NCBI RefSeq assembly: GCF_900101825.1
Contig: NZ_FNAG01000006.1
Coordinates: 186,001-250,000, forward strand
Length of the DNA: 64,000 bases
Source of the DNA: Aquimonas voraii
GTDB taxonomy: Bacteria; Pseudomonadota; Gammaproteobacteria; Xanthomonadales; Xanthomonadaceae
Direction of reading: 5' to 3'
Below the pieces are notes generated by a model. It was not told where the DNA came from. It did no database searches and saw only the letters and a list, made by a program, of their open reading frames with translations. The position numbers and the translations under genes are program-made. Positions within the stretch are counted from its first letter, which is position 1; every line of letters begins with the position of its first letter. This document shows, one piece after another, positions 8,930 to 18,013 of this stretch.

Positions 8930-9681
8930 GAGGGCCGCTGCTCGTTGAGCGTGGTCACCCGCGTGCGCCGGCCCAGCCAGGCCACGCCGAACAGGTCGAC
9001 GATGCCGACCCACAGGCGGTTCCAGGTGCCGTAGTGCGACTGCCCCGCACCGCGCGGCCGGTGGTTGACCGGCAGGCTGTCGACGTTCCAGCCGCCCTGG
9101 CGGATCAGCGCCGGGATGAAGCGGTGCATGTGGTCGAAGGCCGGCGCGTTGAGCAGGGCGGCGCGTTCGACCACGCGGATGCCGCAGCCGCTGTCGGGCG
9201 TCGAGTCGCGCAGCAGGCCACCGCGCACGGCGTTGGCGATCTTCGAGGACAGGCGTTTGATACCGGAATCGCGGCGGCTGACCCGCCAGCCCTGGATCAG
9301 CTTGAGCGCGGGGTCGGCGCGGCGCTCGATCTCGGCGAGCAGGCGCGGCAGGTCGGCGGGATCGTTCTGGGCATCGCCGTCGAGCGTGCCGATCCACACC
9401 CCGCGCGCATGCCGCACGCCGTTGATCAGCGCGGTGCTCTGGCCGGCATTGCGCACGTGGCGCAGGACGCGCAGCTGCGGCAGGCGCTGCTGCAGCCGGG
9501 CCAGCACGGCCGGGCTGTCGTCGCTGCTGGCGTCGTCGACCACCACGATCTCGTAGTCGCGGCGGCCGGCGAACGCGGCTGCCACCTCGTCGATCAGGCC
9601 GGGCAGGTTGCCGGCTTCGTTGTGGGCGGGAATGACGACCGAAATCGTCAGGCGGTCGGAAGCGTCCAAGGGCTCAGTCAT
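8926..9681 (-). CDS. Family 2 glycosyltransferase (ArnC/dolichyl-phosphate mannose synthase-like)
   Basis: A 251-residue GT-A enzyme that would attach a sugar to a polyprenyl phosphate. Motifs visible are ISVVIPAHNEAGN at the N-terminus, VVVDDASSDD, and the DXD-containing TLDGDAQNDP, followed by a C-terminal NHRPRGAGQSHYG segment typical of this subgroup. It has no C-terminal membrane helices, so it resembles the soluble DPM1-like forms; the neighbouring LAB_N protein may serve as a membrane partner. It overlaps its neighbours on both sides: 8 bases with the ArnT-like gene and GTGA with LAB_N. The three genes probably form one lipid-linked sugar pathway, with ArnT-like transfer to lipid A as the likely end point. 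Confidence 0.88.
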   Translation of the reverse strand: MTEPLDASDRLTISVVIPAHNEAGNLPGLIDEVAAAFAGRRDYEIVVVDDASSDDSPAVLARLQQRLPQLRVLRHVRNAGQSTALINGVRHARGVWIGTLDGDAQNDPADLPRLLAEIERRADPALKLIQGWRVSRRDSGIKRLSSKIANAVRGGLLRDSTPDSGCGIRVVERAALLNAPAFDHMHRFIPALIRQGGWNVDSLPVNHRPRGAGQSHYGTWNRLWVGIVDLFGVAWLGRRTRVTTLNEQRPS

Positions 9682-11386
9682 CCGGATCGAGATGGAGGGG
9701 AGAGGTTTCGTCGGGGGCCGGCGGCACGCAGTCCGCGCGCAGGCCGGCGGCATTGACCAGGAACCAGTGGCGGCGGTTGGACACGCCGACCTCGATGGCC
9801 CGGGCCGGGTCGATGCAGTCGTCCTTGTCGCTGCGCTGGATCAGCATCCAGTGGCGATCGGACTCGCGCAGCCAGGCGTCGGCGAGCTGGCGCTGGTGCT
9901 CGACCGGGGTCTTGAAGCCGAAGGCGCGGACCTCGCCCACGCCCTGCAGCAGAAACTGCTCGGGCGCGCCGACGAGGCCGAGGGCGGCGTCCCCGGGCAG
10001 CAGCGCGTGGGCGCGCTCCATCAGCGCGCGCCCGGAGCGCGCGCCGTTCATGTCGGGATAGCCGAACAGGCCGTAGCCGCTCCACACCAGGGTCATCACC
10101 ACGGCGAAGGCGATCGCACCGCGCCGCCACAGCGCGACGCAGGCCAGCACGCCCAGCGCGCCGACCGCGAGCAGCCAGTCCCAGGGCGCGACGCCGTTCT
10201 GCTCCAGCACGCGCTGGGCGAAGCGCGGCTCGCCGACCAGCGCCCAGGCCGCGGCGACCGCGAGCAGGCCGGCGATGGCGAGGCCCAGAGCCCACAGCGC
10301 GCGCTGCGCGCCGGCGCGGCGCAGCAGGCCCGGCAGCAGCGGCGCCAGCGCCATTGCCAGCGCCGGCACCGCCGGCAGCAGGTAGACACCGCGCTTGCCC
10401 GGCGACAGCGAGAAGAACAGCAGCACCAGCGCCACCCAGCCCAGCAGCAGCAGCGGCCGCGCATCGCCACGACGCATCCGCCGCCACCACGCGGGCAGCG
10501 CCCAGGGCAGCAGCAGGGCGAGCGGCAGCCACAGCACCGGCACCACCTCGACCAGGTAGTACCACCAGGGCTTCAGGTGCATCCAGGCATTGGCATAGCG
10601 GGTGACCGTCTGCTTGAACAGCAGGTCGTCGCGGTAGGCGGCGAGTTCGGCGTTGCCCGGCTGGGCGGCGAAGTAGAGCAGCGGCAGCGCCCAGGCGAGG
10701 ATCGGCAGCAGCATCGCCAGCGGGCCCAGCGCCCAGCGCCAGCCGCCCTCGAAGCGGGCCAGCCCGCGCATGCCGCGCACACGGGCGACGGCATACGGAA
10801 TCATCAACAGCCAGGGCAGGAAGCCGGTGCCCTTGGTGATGACGCCGAGCCCGGTGGCGACCCCGGCCAGCACATACCAGCCCCAGGCCGGGCCAAGCAG
10901 CAGATGGCGGAGGAGGCCGTACAGGCCCAGCGTGGTGAACAGCACCAGCACCATGTCGATCTGCGCGGTGCGGCCCTGCAGGGTGAACTGCACGCAGAAG
11001 AGCAGGCCGAGCGCGCCCCAGAAGGCGACGCGGCGGTTGTAGACACGACGCAGCAGATCCCAGGTCAGGGCCAGGGTGCCGAAGGCCGCCAGCAGCGAGG
11101 GCAGCAGGAAAGCGAGGCGGGTCTGTCCGGTCAGCGCATAGGCCGCGGCCTGCAGCCACAGGAACACCGGCGGCTTCTCGGCGTACAGCTCGGGCCCGCG
11201 GTGCGGCACCCACCAGCGCGCGGTCTCGACCATGTCGCGGCCCATCAGCGCGAAGCGCGGCTCGTCCGCCGGCCAGGGCTCGCGCAGGCCGTAGCCCACG
11301 CCCAGCAGCCACAGGGCGAGGGCGGCCAGCAGCCAGAGGTCGAGGGGCGCGCGCAGTCGCGGCACGACGGGGAGGACGGAAACCAT
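9674..11386 (-). CDS. ArnT-like membrane glycosyltransferase (GT39/PMT superfamily)
   Basis: A 570-residue GT-C enzyme with about twelve hydrophobic segments and a soluble C-terminal region. It would use a polyprenyl-phosphate sugar donor in the periplasm. The first periplasmic loop carries PWPADEPRFALMGRDM with the acidic pair expected at the catalytic site, followed by YAEKPPVFLWLQAAAY, both typical of ArnT relatives. The ATG at 11386 is chosen because it is directly followed by the first membrane helix. It is first in the minus-strand set ArnT-like, GT2, LAB_N, all overlapping. Sugar and acceptor are not readable, though lipid A is the usual target. Confidence 0.85.
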   Translation of the reverse strand: MVSVLPVVPRLRAPLDLWLLAALALWLLGVGYGLREPWPADEPRFALMGRDMVETARWWVPHRGPELYAEKPPVFLWLQAAAYALTGQTRLAFLLPSLLAAFGTLALTWDLLRRVYNRRVAFWGALGLLFCVQFTLQGRTAQIDMVLVLFTTLGLYGLLRHLLLGPAWGWYVLAGVATGLGVITKGTGFLPWLLMIPYAVARVRGMRGLARFEGGWRWALGPLAMLLPILAWALPLLYFAAQPGNAELAAYRDDLLFKQTVTRYANAWMHLKPWWYYLVEVVPVLWLPLALLLPWALPAWWRRMRRGDARPLLLLGWVALVLLFFSLSPGKRGVYLLPAVPALAMALAPLLPGLLRRAGAQRALWALGLAIAGLLAVAAAWALVGEPRFAQRVLEQNGVAPWDWLLAVGALGVLACVALWRRGAIAFAVVMTLVWSGYGLFGYPDMNGARSGRALMERAHALLPGDAALGLVGAPEQFLLQGVGEVRAFGFKTPVEHQRQLADAWLRESDRHWMLIQRSDKDDCIDPARAIEVGVSNRRHWFLVNAAGLRADCVPPAPDETSPLHLDPDD

Positions 11387-11705
11387 GGGTGGGAAGAATG
11401 CGCGTGCGGGTTTGCGGAAAGCTTGGCAGGGAGTGAGTGATTCGTTAAGCCGGAGCGGCGCGAGACTCCGCTGCAGCGATCGTAGCGCGCTGCCGTCGCC
11501 GCGAGTTCCGGCGTGCAAGCGTAGCCGCTGTCCGCGACGAGCGCCCCCGCCATGGCCGACGCGGCAGCGCTGCGCGCGCTTTGATGCGGTTCGATTCGCC
11601 CCTGCGCAGGCTGAGGATCACCACGCGCAAGGCGCGCTCAACGGAATTGCTTAACATCGCCCGCGCCAAGCTGTCGCCACCCATGCTACGTGACTCGACT
11701 CCGCC
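11387..11705. other. Divergent intergenic region between two ArnT-like genes
   Basis: About 320 bases separate the minus-strand ArnT-like gene from the plus-strand one. It must hold both promoters. I see GTTAAGCC near 11446 and GCTTAAC near 11648, but no convincing paired -35/-10 boxes and no regulator operator. No reading frame in it looks like a gene. Confidence 0.4.
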
Positions 11706-13250
11706 GTGCCGACACTCGATCCCCATCGCGCCCCCTTCGCCTTGCGTCGGCGGCCCCCTGCGCTTGCGCAGTCGCCGCTACCCGTCCTGCTCGCTCTCTT
11801 GGCTTTCGCCATCGCCTCGCTGTGGCTGCGGCCGACCCTGCCGGTGGACGAAACCCGCTATCTCGCAGTGGCCTGGGAGATGTGGTGGCGCGGCGATTTC
11901 GTGCTGCCCTGGCTGAGCGGCGAGCCCTACCACCACAAGCCGCCGCTGCTGTTCTGGTTGATCCATGCCGGCTGGTCGGTGTTCGGCGTCAGCGAGGTCT
12001 GGCCGCGTCTCGTGAGCCCGCTGGCCGCGGTGGCGGCGGTGTTCGGCCTGCGTGCGCTGGCCCGCGCGCTGTGGCCCGAGCGCCCTGCGGCGTCGGCGCT
12101 GGCGCCGCTCCTCGCCTTCGGCAGTCTGTATCTGTTCGCGTATGCCTCGGCGCTGATGTTCGACACCCTGCTGCTGGCCCTGCTGCTGGCCGCATGGCTG
12201 CAGCTGCACCGCCTGCTGAGCGCACCTTCGGCGACCGCGGCCGCGCTGTTCCTGCTGTGGGCGAGCCTGGCCCTGCTCTGCAAGGGGCCGGTGGCGATGC
12301 TGCACCTGCTGGCGCCGATCCTCGGCTGGCCCTGGTGGCGGCCGGCTGGGCAGCCCGCGCTCAAGCGCCTGTGGCTGCCCCTGCTGCTGACCGTGCTGGC
12401 GGCCCTGCCCCTGCTGCTGTGGGCGCTGGCCGCCAGCGAACGCGGCGGCGAGGCCTTCCGCCAGGCCCTGCTGTTCGGCCAGACCCTCGACCGGGTGCAG
12501 GGGGCGATGGGCCACCCGCGGCCGTTCTGGTTCTACCTGCCCTTCCTGCTGCTGTTGACCGCGCCCTGGAGCCTGTGGCCGCGCGCCTGGCGTGCGCTGG
12601 GACGGCTGCGCGCGCTGCGCGGCGACAGCGGCGCCCGCTTCGCGATCGCCACGCTCGGCCTGGCCTCGCTGATCCATCTGTTCATCGCCGGCAAGCAGGT
12701 CCACTACCTGATTCCCATGCTCGCGCTGGGCTGCCTGCTGCTGGCGCGACTGCTCACGGAGGCGGACCCGCCCCTGCGCGCGGTGCAGAGGATCGCCCTC
12801 GGCGGCCAGGCCGCGCTGCTGCTCCTGCTGGCGCTGGCGGCGGTTCCGCTGTCAGCGCACTACCCGCTGCGGGCGATCGGTCAGGCCCTGGCGGCGGTCG
12901 AGGCGCAGGGACGACCGATCGCCTACATCGGCAACTACCAGGGCGAGTTCCACTTCGCCGGCCGCCTGCGTCAGCCGATCGCGGAGATCGCGCCGGCGGA
13001 GGCGTTGTCCTGGGCACAGGCGCATCCGCAGGGCCTGCTGTTCGCCCGCGACAAGCGCCTGCGCGGCGCGCTGGCGGCGCGCAGCGAGGCGCGCTTCGAC
13101 TACAAGCGCAGCCCGCTGTGGCTGCTGCCGGCGCGCGCCTTCATCGATGGCGCAGTGCAGGCGAGCGAGCCCGATCCGGCAGACAGCGCGCTCGAGTCCG
13201 ATGCGTTCGCCATCGACTCGCCGACGTCGCCGTCGCCAACCAGCCGATAG
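11706..13250 (+). CDS. Second ArnT-like glycosyltransferase (GT39/PMT superfamily)
   Basis: A 514-residue integral membrane protein, divergent from the other ArnT-like gene. The first loop reads LPVDETRYLAVAWEMW, with the DE pair at the GT-C catalytic position, and is followed by HHKPPLLFWLIHAGW, which matches the family's KPPL motif. About ten hydrophobic segments follow, then a soluble C-terminal part. The start is GTG at 11706, with no clear ribosome binding site. The last 50 codons overlap the oppositely coded response regulator gene by 151 bases; that tail (SPTSPSPTSR) looks low-complexity. It may act on another acceptor or serve as a paralogue of the 9674-11386 gene. Confidence 0.82.
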   Translation: MPTLDPHRAPFALRRRPPALAQSPLPVLLALLAFAIASLWLRPTLPVDETRYLAVAWEMWWRGDFVLPWLSGEPYHHKPPLLFWLIHAGWSVFGVSEVWPRLVSPLAAVAAVFGLRALARALWPERPAASALAPLLAFGSLYLFAYASALMFDTLLLALLLAAWLQLHRLLSAPSATAAALFLLWASLALLCKGPVAMLHLLAPILGWPWWRPAGQPALKRLWLPLLLTVLAALPLLLWALAASERGGEAFRQALLFGQTLDRVQGAMGHPRPFWFYLPFLLLLTAPWSLWPRAWRALGRLRALRGDSGARFAIATLGLASLIHLFIAGKQVHYLIPMLALGCLLLARLLTEADPPLRAVQRIALGGQAALLLLLALAAVPLSAHYPLRAIGQALAAVEAQGRPIAYIGNYQGEFHFAGRLRQPIAEIAPAEALSWAQAHPQGLLFARDKRLRGALAARSEARFDYKRSPLWLLPARAFIDGAVQASEPDPADSALESDAFAIDSPTSPSPTSR

Positions 13251-13891
13251 CCCAGCCCGTACACGGTGCGGATCAGGGGGCGATCGAAGGGCCGATCGAG
13301 CACCGCGCGCAGCGCAGCCATCAGGCTGTGCAGGGCATCGATGCCGGGTGTCTGCGCGCCCCAGACCTGCTCGGCCAGCCGCGCGCTGTCGACCACGGCG
13401 GGGCTGGCGCGCAGCAGCGCCTCCAGCAGTCGCGCCTGCAGGGCGGAGAGCGCGAGCCTGCGCCCTGCCCGGCTGAAACCGCCGCCGTGCGGATCGAAGC
13501 TGAGCTCGCCGGCACTCAGGGGGCCGCCGGAGTTCCGGCGCCGGTGCAGGCTGAGCAGCCGGGCCTCCAGTTCGAGCAGAGCGAAAGGCTTGGGCAGATA
13601 GTCATCGGCCCCGCGCCTGAAGCCGGCCAGGCGGTCGTGGAGATCGCCGCGCGCGCTCAGCATCAGCACGGGCACAGCGTGGCCGCGGGCGCGCAGGCGT
13701 TCGCAGAGCTCCAGCCCGTCGAGACGCGGCAGTTCGAGATCCAGCACCAGCGCATCGAAATCGCCGGTCTCGGCCATGCGCAGGCCCTGCAGCCCATCGC
13801 CTGCGTGGTCGATGCAATGGCCACGCGCCTCCAGGAACTCCCAGAGGTTGGCGGCAAGGTCACGCTGGTCTTCCACGATCAGGATCTTCAT
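13100..13891 (-). CDS. OmpR-family response regulator (orphan)
   Basis: A DNA-binding response regulator of 263 residues. The receiver domain (about 1-115) has the acidic pair ED at 7-8, the phosphoacceptor Asp51 in ALVLDLELPRLDG and the lysine in YLPKPF. A winged-helix domain (about 125-220) ends with IRTVYGLGYRLVGDG, the usual end of the family. About 40 further residues, rich in Ser and Ala, overlap the convergent ArnT-like gene. No histidine kinase is adjacent, so its partner is coded elsewhere. The start at 13891 (MKILIVED) is standard for the family; the longer frame is not needed. Confidence 0.9.
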   Translation of the reverse strand: MKILIVEDQRDLAANLWEFLEARGHCIDHAGDGLQGLRMAETGDFDALVLDLELPRLDGLELCERLRARGHAVPVLMLSARGDLHDRLAGFRRGADDYLPKPFALLELEARLLSLHRRRNSGGPLSAGELSFDPHGGGFSRAGRRLALSALQARLLEALLRASPAVVDSARLAEQVWGAQTPGIDALHSLMAALRAVLDRPFDRPLIRTVYGLGYRLVGDGDVGESMANASDSSALSAGSGSLACTAPSMKARAGSSHSGLRL

Positions 13892-14155
13892 CGGCCGTTC
13901 GCTGCACGGTGGGCGCCGCATCGCCGGGGCGACGACGCGGGCGTCGGTGGCGCATCGACCGCAGGCCATCACGCCCCCGGCAACCCTCGCGACACCACGC
14001 AAGGCACATGCCGCCACAGCCGCCTTGCGCCAGCCTTGCGCCCGGGTTAAGCCGCCGTTGGGCGCCTGCGGCGCGGCCACGCTGTCAGGGCGCAGGCGAT
14101 CGGTCGCGCTCTTCGCGCCGGAGCGCTTCGCCGCGGCCGTCCATGTTCAGGCAAC

Positions 14156-14186
14156 ACGGATCAAGACCGGCCCGGCCTTGATCCGT
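14156..14186 (-). terminator. Stem-loop, probable terminator of the minus-strand row ending at 14234
   Basis: ACGGATCAAG at 14156-14165 pairs perfectly with CTTGATCCGT at 14177-14186 around an 11-base GC-rich loop. It lies about 50 bases after the stop of the six-cysteine protein gene. The T-run is weak. Nearly the same stem follows the gene ending at 48420. The rest of the 13892-14233 gap must include the promoter of the response regulator but shows no gene. Confidence 0.5.
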
Positions 14187-14233
14187 CTCGCGTGGAAGCT
14201 GCGCGCTGGCCTACCCGCGCGACGACCTCTCGC

Positions 14234-14731
14234 TCAGAGCGGCTCGTCTCCGCAGCGGAAGCCGGTGATGTCGAGGTCGCTGGCCGTGCCGTTGCTGACC
14301 CGCACCGTCACGCTGACCGCCTGGATACCGGGGCAGTGGAAGCTGATCGTGGGGTTGCTGTGGGGCGGGTAGGTGGTGGTGGTCCAGCCGACCCGCACGG
14401 TCCACTCGTACTGCAGGCGATCCTCATCGCCCGGGTTGACCGCATACACCCGCGGCCAGGCTTCGCAGGTGGCGCTGTTCGCGCCCGTGAAGCATTCGAG
14501 GATGGCGTAGACAGGTTCGTTGACCGCGATCGATTTTGGGCAGACCAGGTTGGGGGCAGCGACCACGTAGAACGAGCCTTCGGCGCCGGACTTGGGGATG
14601 GTGCAGAGCACCGGCGTCTTGGGCGGCGCCTGGGTCGGCGCCGATTCAGACGGGTCCTCGCCAGCGGCGATGGCCGCCCCGGTGGCGGCAAGCATGAGCA
14701 GCAGGAGCGGCGGAAGCAGGGGCAGGTTCAT
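14234..14731 (-). CDS. Exported six-cysteine protein of unknown function
   Basis: A 165-residue protein with a signal peptide (about residues 1-23: NLPLLPPLLLLMLAATGAAIAA). The mature part starts with an acidic/Pro linker and then carries exactly six cysteines, in the contexts VLC, LVC, LEC, ATC, FHC and FRC. The mostly beta-prone sequence suggests a small disulfide-bonded periplasmic or surface domain. No family recognised. Its ATG overlaps the stop of the Ser/Thr kinase gene as ATGA, so it is coupled to the kinase and may be a sensor, a regulated output or an accessory factor. It is the last gene of the row and a terminator-like stem follows. Confidence 0.7.
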   Translation of the reverse strand: MNLPLLPPLLLLMLAATGAAIAAGEDPSESAPTQAPPKTPVLCTIPKSGAEGSFYVVAAPNLVCPKSIAVNEPVYAILECFTGANSATCEAWPRVYAVNPGDEDRLQYEWTVRVGWTTTTYPPHSNPTISFHCPGIQAVSVTVRVSNGTASDLDITGFRCGDEPL

Positions 14732-17331
14732 GGCGAATCCTCGTGGGTGACGGGCGCAGGCGCTGCGCCGGGCGGGGTGAGGCCAGTGCCGTCGGCCGCG
14801 TGCGGGACCTGCTCCGTCTGGCACTGGAGGTAGTGGGCGCGGACGGCACGAGGAGCCTGGTCCGGCGGCGGCGACGCGCGCGGCGTGCAGTCGGGCGTGC
14901 CGTACAGCCGCCCCAGCAGATCCAGGAAGTCGGCGCGATTGCCCGCATCGAAGCGCTCGACCTGCGGGTACCCGCTTGCGGGCAGCAGCACCTCGCGCGC
15001 CTTGGCAAAGCGCTCGCGCTGCAGCAGCTGGCGGGCGAACACGGCGCGGAAGAACATCGGCAAGGGCGACAGCGGCGGCCGCGCGCGCGAGGCGCTGTCG
15101 ACCGCCGCCGCGAAGTCGTCGTCGGCGGCGTCCGTTCCCGGCTGCAGATGCACGCGCAGCTGGGCCGCGTTGAAGCGCGCCCGCGCCGCATTCAGATGAT
15201 GGTCGCCGAGGCTGGCGGCGTACTCGATCGCCGCCGCGCTGTAGGCATCGGCGGCCTCGGCGAACCGCTGCTGCGCCATGCGTAGGCTGGCGCGACTGGC
15301 CTGCAGGTGGGCGAGCACGGCCGAACGCTGACCGAAGCGCTCGGCGATGGCCGGCGAGAGCGCCTGCAGCTCGGCCTCGGCCTCGTCCAGCCGGCCGAGC
15401 TCGACCAGCACATCCAGCCGATGCAGCCGGGTCAGCAGTGCACCACCCTGGCCGAGCTCCCGCTGGCTGTCGAGCAGGGCGGCCAGCACGGCCAATGCCT
15501 CCTCGGCCCGCCCCGCGAGCCGCAGCGCCCGCGCCTGCAGCCAGAGCAGCTCGCGGCGCAGGCTCGGCTCCAGCGCATCCGCGCGCTGCAACAGCGGCTG
15601 CAGCGCAGCCAGCGCGGGCTGTGCCTCCTGCCCCTGCAGCCAACGTTGCGCATCGATCAGCGCGACCCGCGGGTCCGCGGGCGCGGCTTCGCGCAGCTGC
15701 GCGATTCGCGCAGCGGCCTCGTCGAGCCGCTGCGCCAGCACGAACTCACGCGCGGCCGCGAGCTGCAGACGGCGGATGAGTTCGGCATCCACCCGCTGAC
15801 GCTCGGCATGGGCGAGCGCCTGCGCCAGCACACCGTCATCCTCGAGGATGCCGAGCGCGCTGCGGATCTCGCTGATCTGCGCGCTCAGTTCGGCGGCCAG
15901 TGCGGGCTGGGTCGACTGCAGCGCGTGCAGCCGCTCGGCAGCGGCCTGCAGGACCTCGCGCACGCGCGTCTCACCGCCCTCCGAACGGGTCGGATCGGAC
16001 GCGAGAAAGGCCTCGTTGAGAATGCCCAGCGCGGCGACGGCACGATCGCGTTCGTGGGCCGCCACCCGCCCCTGCCGCCACACCTGCGCGGCAGCGCCGA
16101 GCAGCACGAGGGCGCTGAGCGCCGCCAGCCCAGCGGCCAGCGCATTGCGCTGCAGGAAGCGCTGAAGGCGGTACCAGAGGCGACCCTGGCGCGCCTGGAC
16201 CGGCCGTCGCTGCAGCCAGTTCTGCAGGTCCTCGTCGAAGGCTTCGACACTGGAATAGCGCTGCGCGGGCGGCTTGCGCAGGGCCTTCTGCACCACCGCC
16301 TCAAGGTCGCCGCGGAGCGCGCCTGCCCACGCGGACAGATCGTCGCGCCCAAGCCGTGAACGCGCTCGCTCGCGGCCCACGCAGCTCTGCGCCAGCGTGG
16401 GCGGAGTGGCTTCCAGAATCAGCTGCTCGGCGGCTCCCGCCGAGCGATCGGCCAGCTCGAAGGGCGCTGTGCCCGCGAGCAGCTCATAGAGCAGCGCACC
16501 GAGCGCATAGACATCGGTGGCGATGGTGATGCGCTCGCCGCGCAGCTGCTCGGGCGCGGCATAGGCCGGGGTGAGGAAGCGCGCCGCCGTCTGCGTGCGC
16601 TCCTGCGGCTCGGCGTCAAGGAAGCGCGCCAGGCCAAAATCCAGCAGGCGTACGCGGCCGTCCTCATCCACCATCACGTTCGAAGGCTTGAGGTCGCGAT
16701 GCACCAGCAGGGCCCGATGCGCATGCGCGACCGCCGCCAGCACGCCGCGGAACAGCTCGACGCGCTCGCGCACGCCCAGGCCGCGGTGGGCGCACCAGTC
16801 CAGCAGCGGCTCGCCGCGCACCCGCTCCATGGCGACGAAGGCGATGCCCTCGGCGCTGCGACCGGCCTCGAGCAGGCGCGCGATGCCCGGGTGGTCGAGA
16901 CTTGCGAGCGCGCGCGCCTCTTCGCGCAGTCGCTGTTCGGCAAGCGGGTCCCAGCGATCGCTGCGCAGGATCTTGATCGCCGCATGCTGCTCCACGCCGT
17001 CGCGCGTGCAGACGCCATGCAGCACGCGCCCCATGCCACCGCGACCGAGTTCGCCGGCGATGGCGAAGCGTCCGATCCGACTTGGCAGGGGCTCGGCGAC
17101 TTCCGCACACCAGGCCTGCAGGGCCGCCTCCGGGCGCTGCGTGGGCTCGGCCACGATCACCTGGTCACGCTGGAGCAGGCGCCGCAGCTCAGCGCGCAGT
17201 GCGCCGTCGTCGCCATCGAGCCGCGCAACCCAGTCCTCTCGCACCGCGGGATCCAGCGCGATCGCCTGGTCGAACAGCGTGCGCAGACGACGGAAGCGCT
17301 GCGCTTCGTCGGCGCGGACCTCAGCCTTCAC
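14728..17331 (-). CDS. Transmembrane Ser/Thr protein kinase with C-terminal TPR-like region
   Basis: An 867-residue membrane kinase. After an N-terminal helical region (about 1-80) the kinase domain (about 86-370) shows the glycine loop GELGRGGMGRV, the lysine in AAIKILRSD, the catalytic HRDLKPSNV, DFGLA, and APEQ with DVYALGALLYELL. All key catalytic residues are present. One membrane helix at about 405-425 follows a basic stretch, and the remaining 430 residues are repetitive Ala/Leu/Arg/Glu helices like degenerate TPRs, placed outside the cytoplasm if orientation is standard. The start is GTG, overlapping the sigma factor gene by 11 bases. Pairs of ECF sigma factors and such kinases are known in Xanthomonadales and Planctomycetes; the kinase may control the sigma factor. 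Confidence 0.9.
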   Translation of the reverse strand: MKAEVRADEAQRFRRLRTLFDQAIALDPAVREDWVARLDGDDGALRAELRRLLQRDQVIVAEPTQRPEAALQAWCAEVAEPLPSRIGRFAIAGELGRGGMGRVLHGVCTRDGVEQHAAIKILRSDRWDPLAEQRLREEARALASLDHPGIARLLEAGRSAEGIAFVAMERVRGEPLLDWCAHRGLGVRERVELFRGVLAAVAHAHRALLVHRDLKPSNVMVDEDGRVRLLDFGLARFLDAEPQERTQTAARFLTPAYAAPEQLRGERITIATDVYALGALLYELLAGTAPFELADRSAGAAEQLILEATPPTLAQSCVGRERARSRLGRDDLSAWAGALRGDLEAVVQKALRKPPAQRYSSVEAFDEDLQNWLQRRPVQARQGRLWYRLQRFLQRNALAAGLAALSALVLLGAAAQVWRQGRVAAHERDRAVAALGILNEAFLASDPTRSEGGETRVREVLQAAAERLHALQSTQPALAAELSAQISEIRSALGILEDDGVLAQALAHAERQRVDAELIRRLQLAAAREFVLAQRLDEAAARIAQLREAAPADPRVALIDAQRWLQGQEAQPALAALQPLLQRADALEPSLRRELLWLQARALRLAGRAEEALAVLAALLDSQRELGQGGALLTRLHRLDVLVELGRLDEAEAELQALSPAIAERFGQRSAVLAHLQASRASLRMAQQRFAEAADAYSAAAIEYAASLGDHHLNAARARFNAAQLRVHLQPGTDAADDDFAAAVDSASRARPPLSPLPMFFRAVFARQLLQRERFAKAREVLLPASGYPQVERFDAGNRADFLDLLGRLYGTPDCTPRASPPPDQAPRAVRAHYLQCQTEQVPHAADGTGLTPPGAAPAPVTHEDSP

Positions 17332-17905
17332 TGTCCAGTTCCATCTGTTCGGCCAGCCAACTGCGGGCGAAGCGCCACTGCCGCACCACCGTCGGCACGG
17401 AGACGCCGGTCAGTGCGGCAACGGCGTCGATGGTCAGTCCGGCGAACACGCGCAGCTCGATCACGCGCGCGCAGTCGGGGTCGAGCAGGCTCAGCCGGTT
17501 CAGGGCCTGGTCCAGCGCCAGCCAGTCGGTGTGGTCGCCCTGTCGGGGCAGATCGACCTCGCGGGCATCCTGCAGGGCCAGCACGACGGCGTCGGCACCG
17601 CGCTTCTCCGCGCCGCGCGCGCGCAGGTAGTCGATCACCACCCGCCGCAGCAGCGACGCAGCGATGGCGAAGAAGTGGTCGCGGTTCTGCCAGTCGACCA
17701 CGCGCTGCGCCTGAAGACGAATGAAGGCTTCGTTCGCCAGCGCCGTCGCCGACAGGGTGGGCGTGCCGTCGACATCGCGCAGCTGGCTGCCGGCCAGCCG
17801 CCGCAGCATGGGGTACAGCTGCTCGACGATGCGCGCTTCGACGCTGCGATCGCCTGAACTCCAGCGCTCCAGCAGCTCGGTGATGTCGCCGGAGGGTTCG
17901 TTCAC
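17321..17905 (-). CDS. ECF-type RNA polymerase sigma factor (kinase-linked, TIGR02999-like)
   Basis: A 194-residue sigma factor. Region 2 includes YPMLRRLAGSQL, ALANEAFIRLQAQ and the NRDHFFAIAASLLRRVVIDYLRAR stretch; region 4 includes DCARVIELRVFAGLTIDAVAALTGVSVPTVVRQWRFARSWL, a helix-turn-helix. This matches the subgroup often linked to Ser/Thr kinases. I choose GTG at 17905 (VNEPSGDITELLERWSSGD) because family members begin just before the DITxLL motif. The frame is open to a GTG at 18004, with an ATG at 17986, and these longer starts cannot be excluded. No anti-sigma factor gene is adjacent; the kinase that overlaps it downstream is the likely control partner. Confidence 0.88.
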   Translation of the reverse strand: MNEPSGDITELLERWSSGDRSVEARIVEQLYPMLRRLAGSQLRDVDGTPTLSATALANEAFIRLQAQRVVDWQNRDHFFAIAASLLRRVVIDYLRARGAEKRGADAVVLALQDAREVDLPRQGDHTDWLALDQALNRLSLLDPDCARVIELRVFAGLTIDAVAALTGVSVPTVVRQWRFARSWLAEQMELDSEG

Positions 17906-18013
17906 GCCGCGATCCCGCAACAGGACAAGCGCGCGAGTGTAGGTGCCGAAGGCGGACACCGCCACGCCGCTCGGGTCAGGCGCCATTGCCTGCGTCGATA
18001 TCACTCGCGCAGC

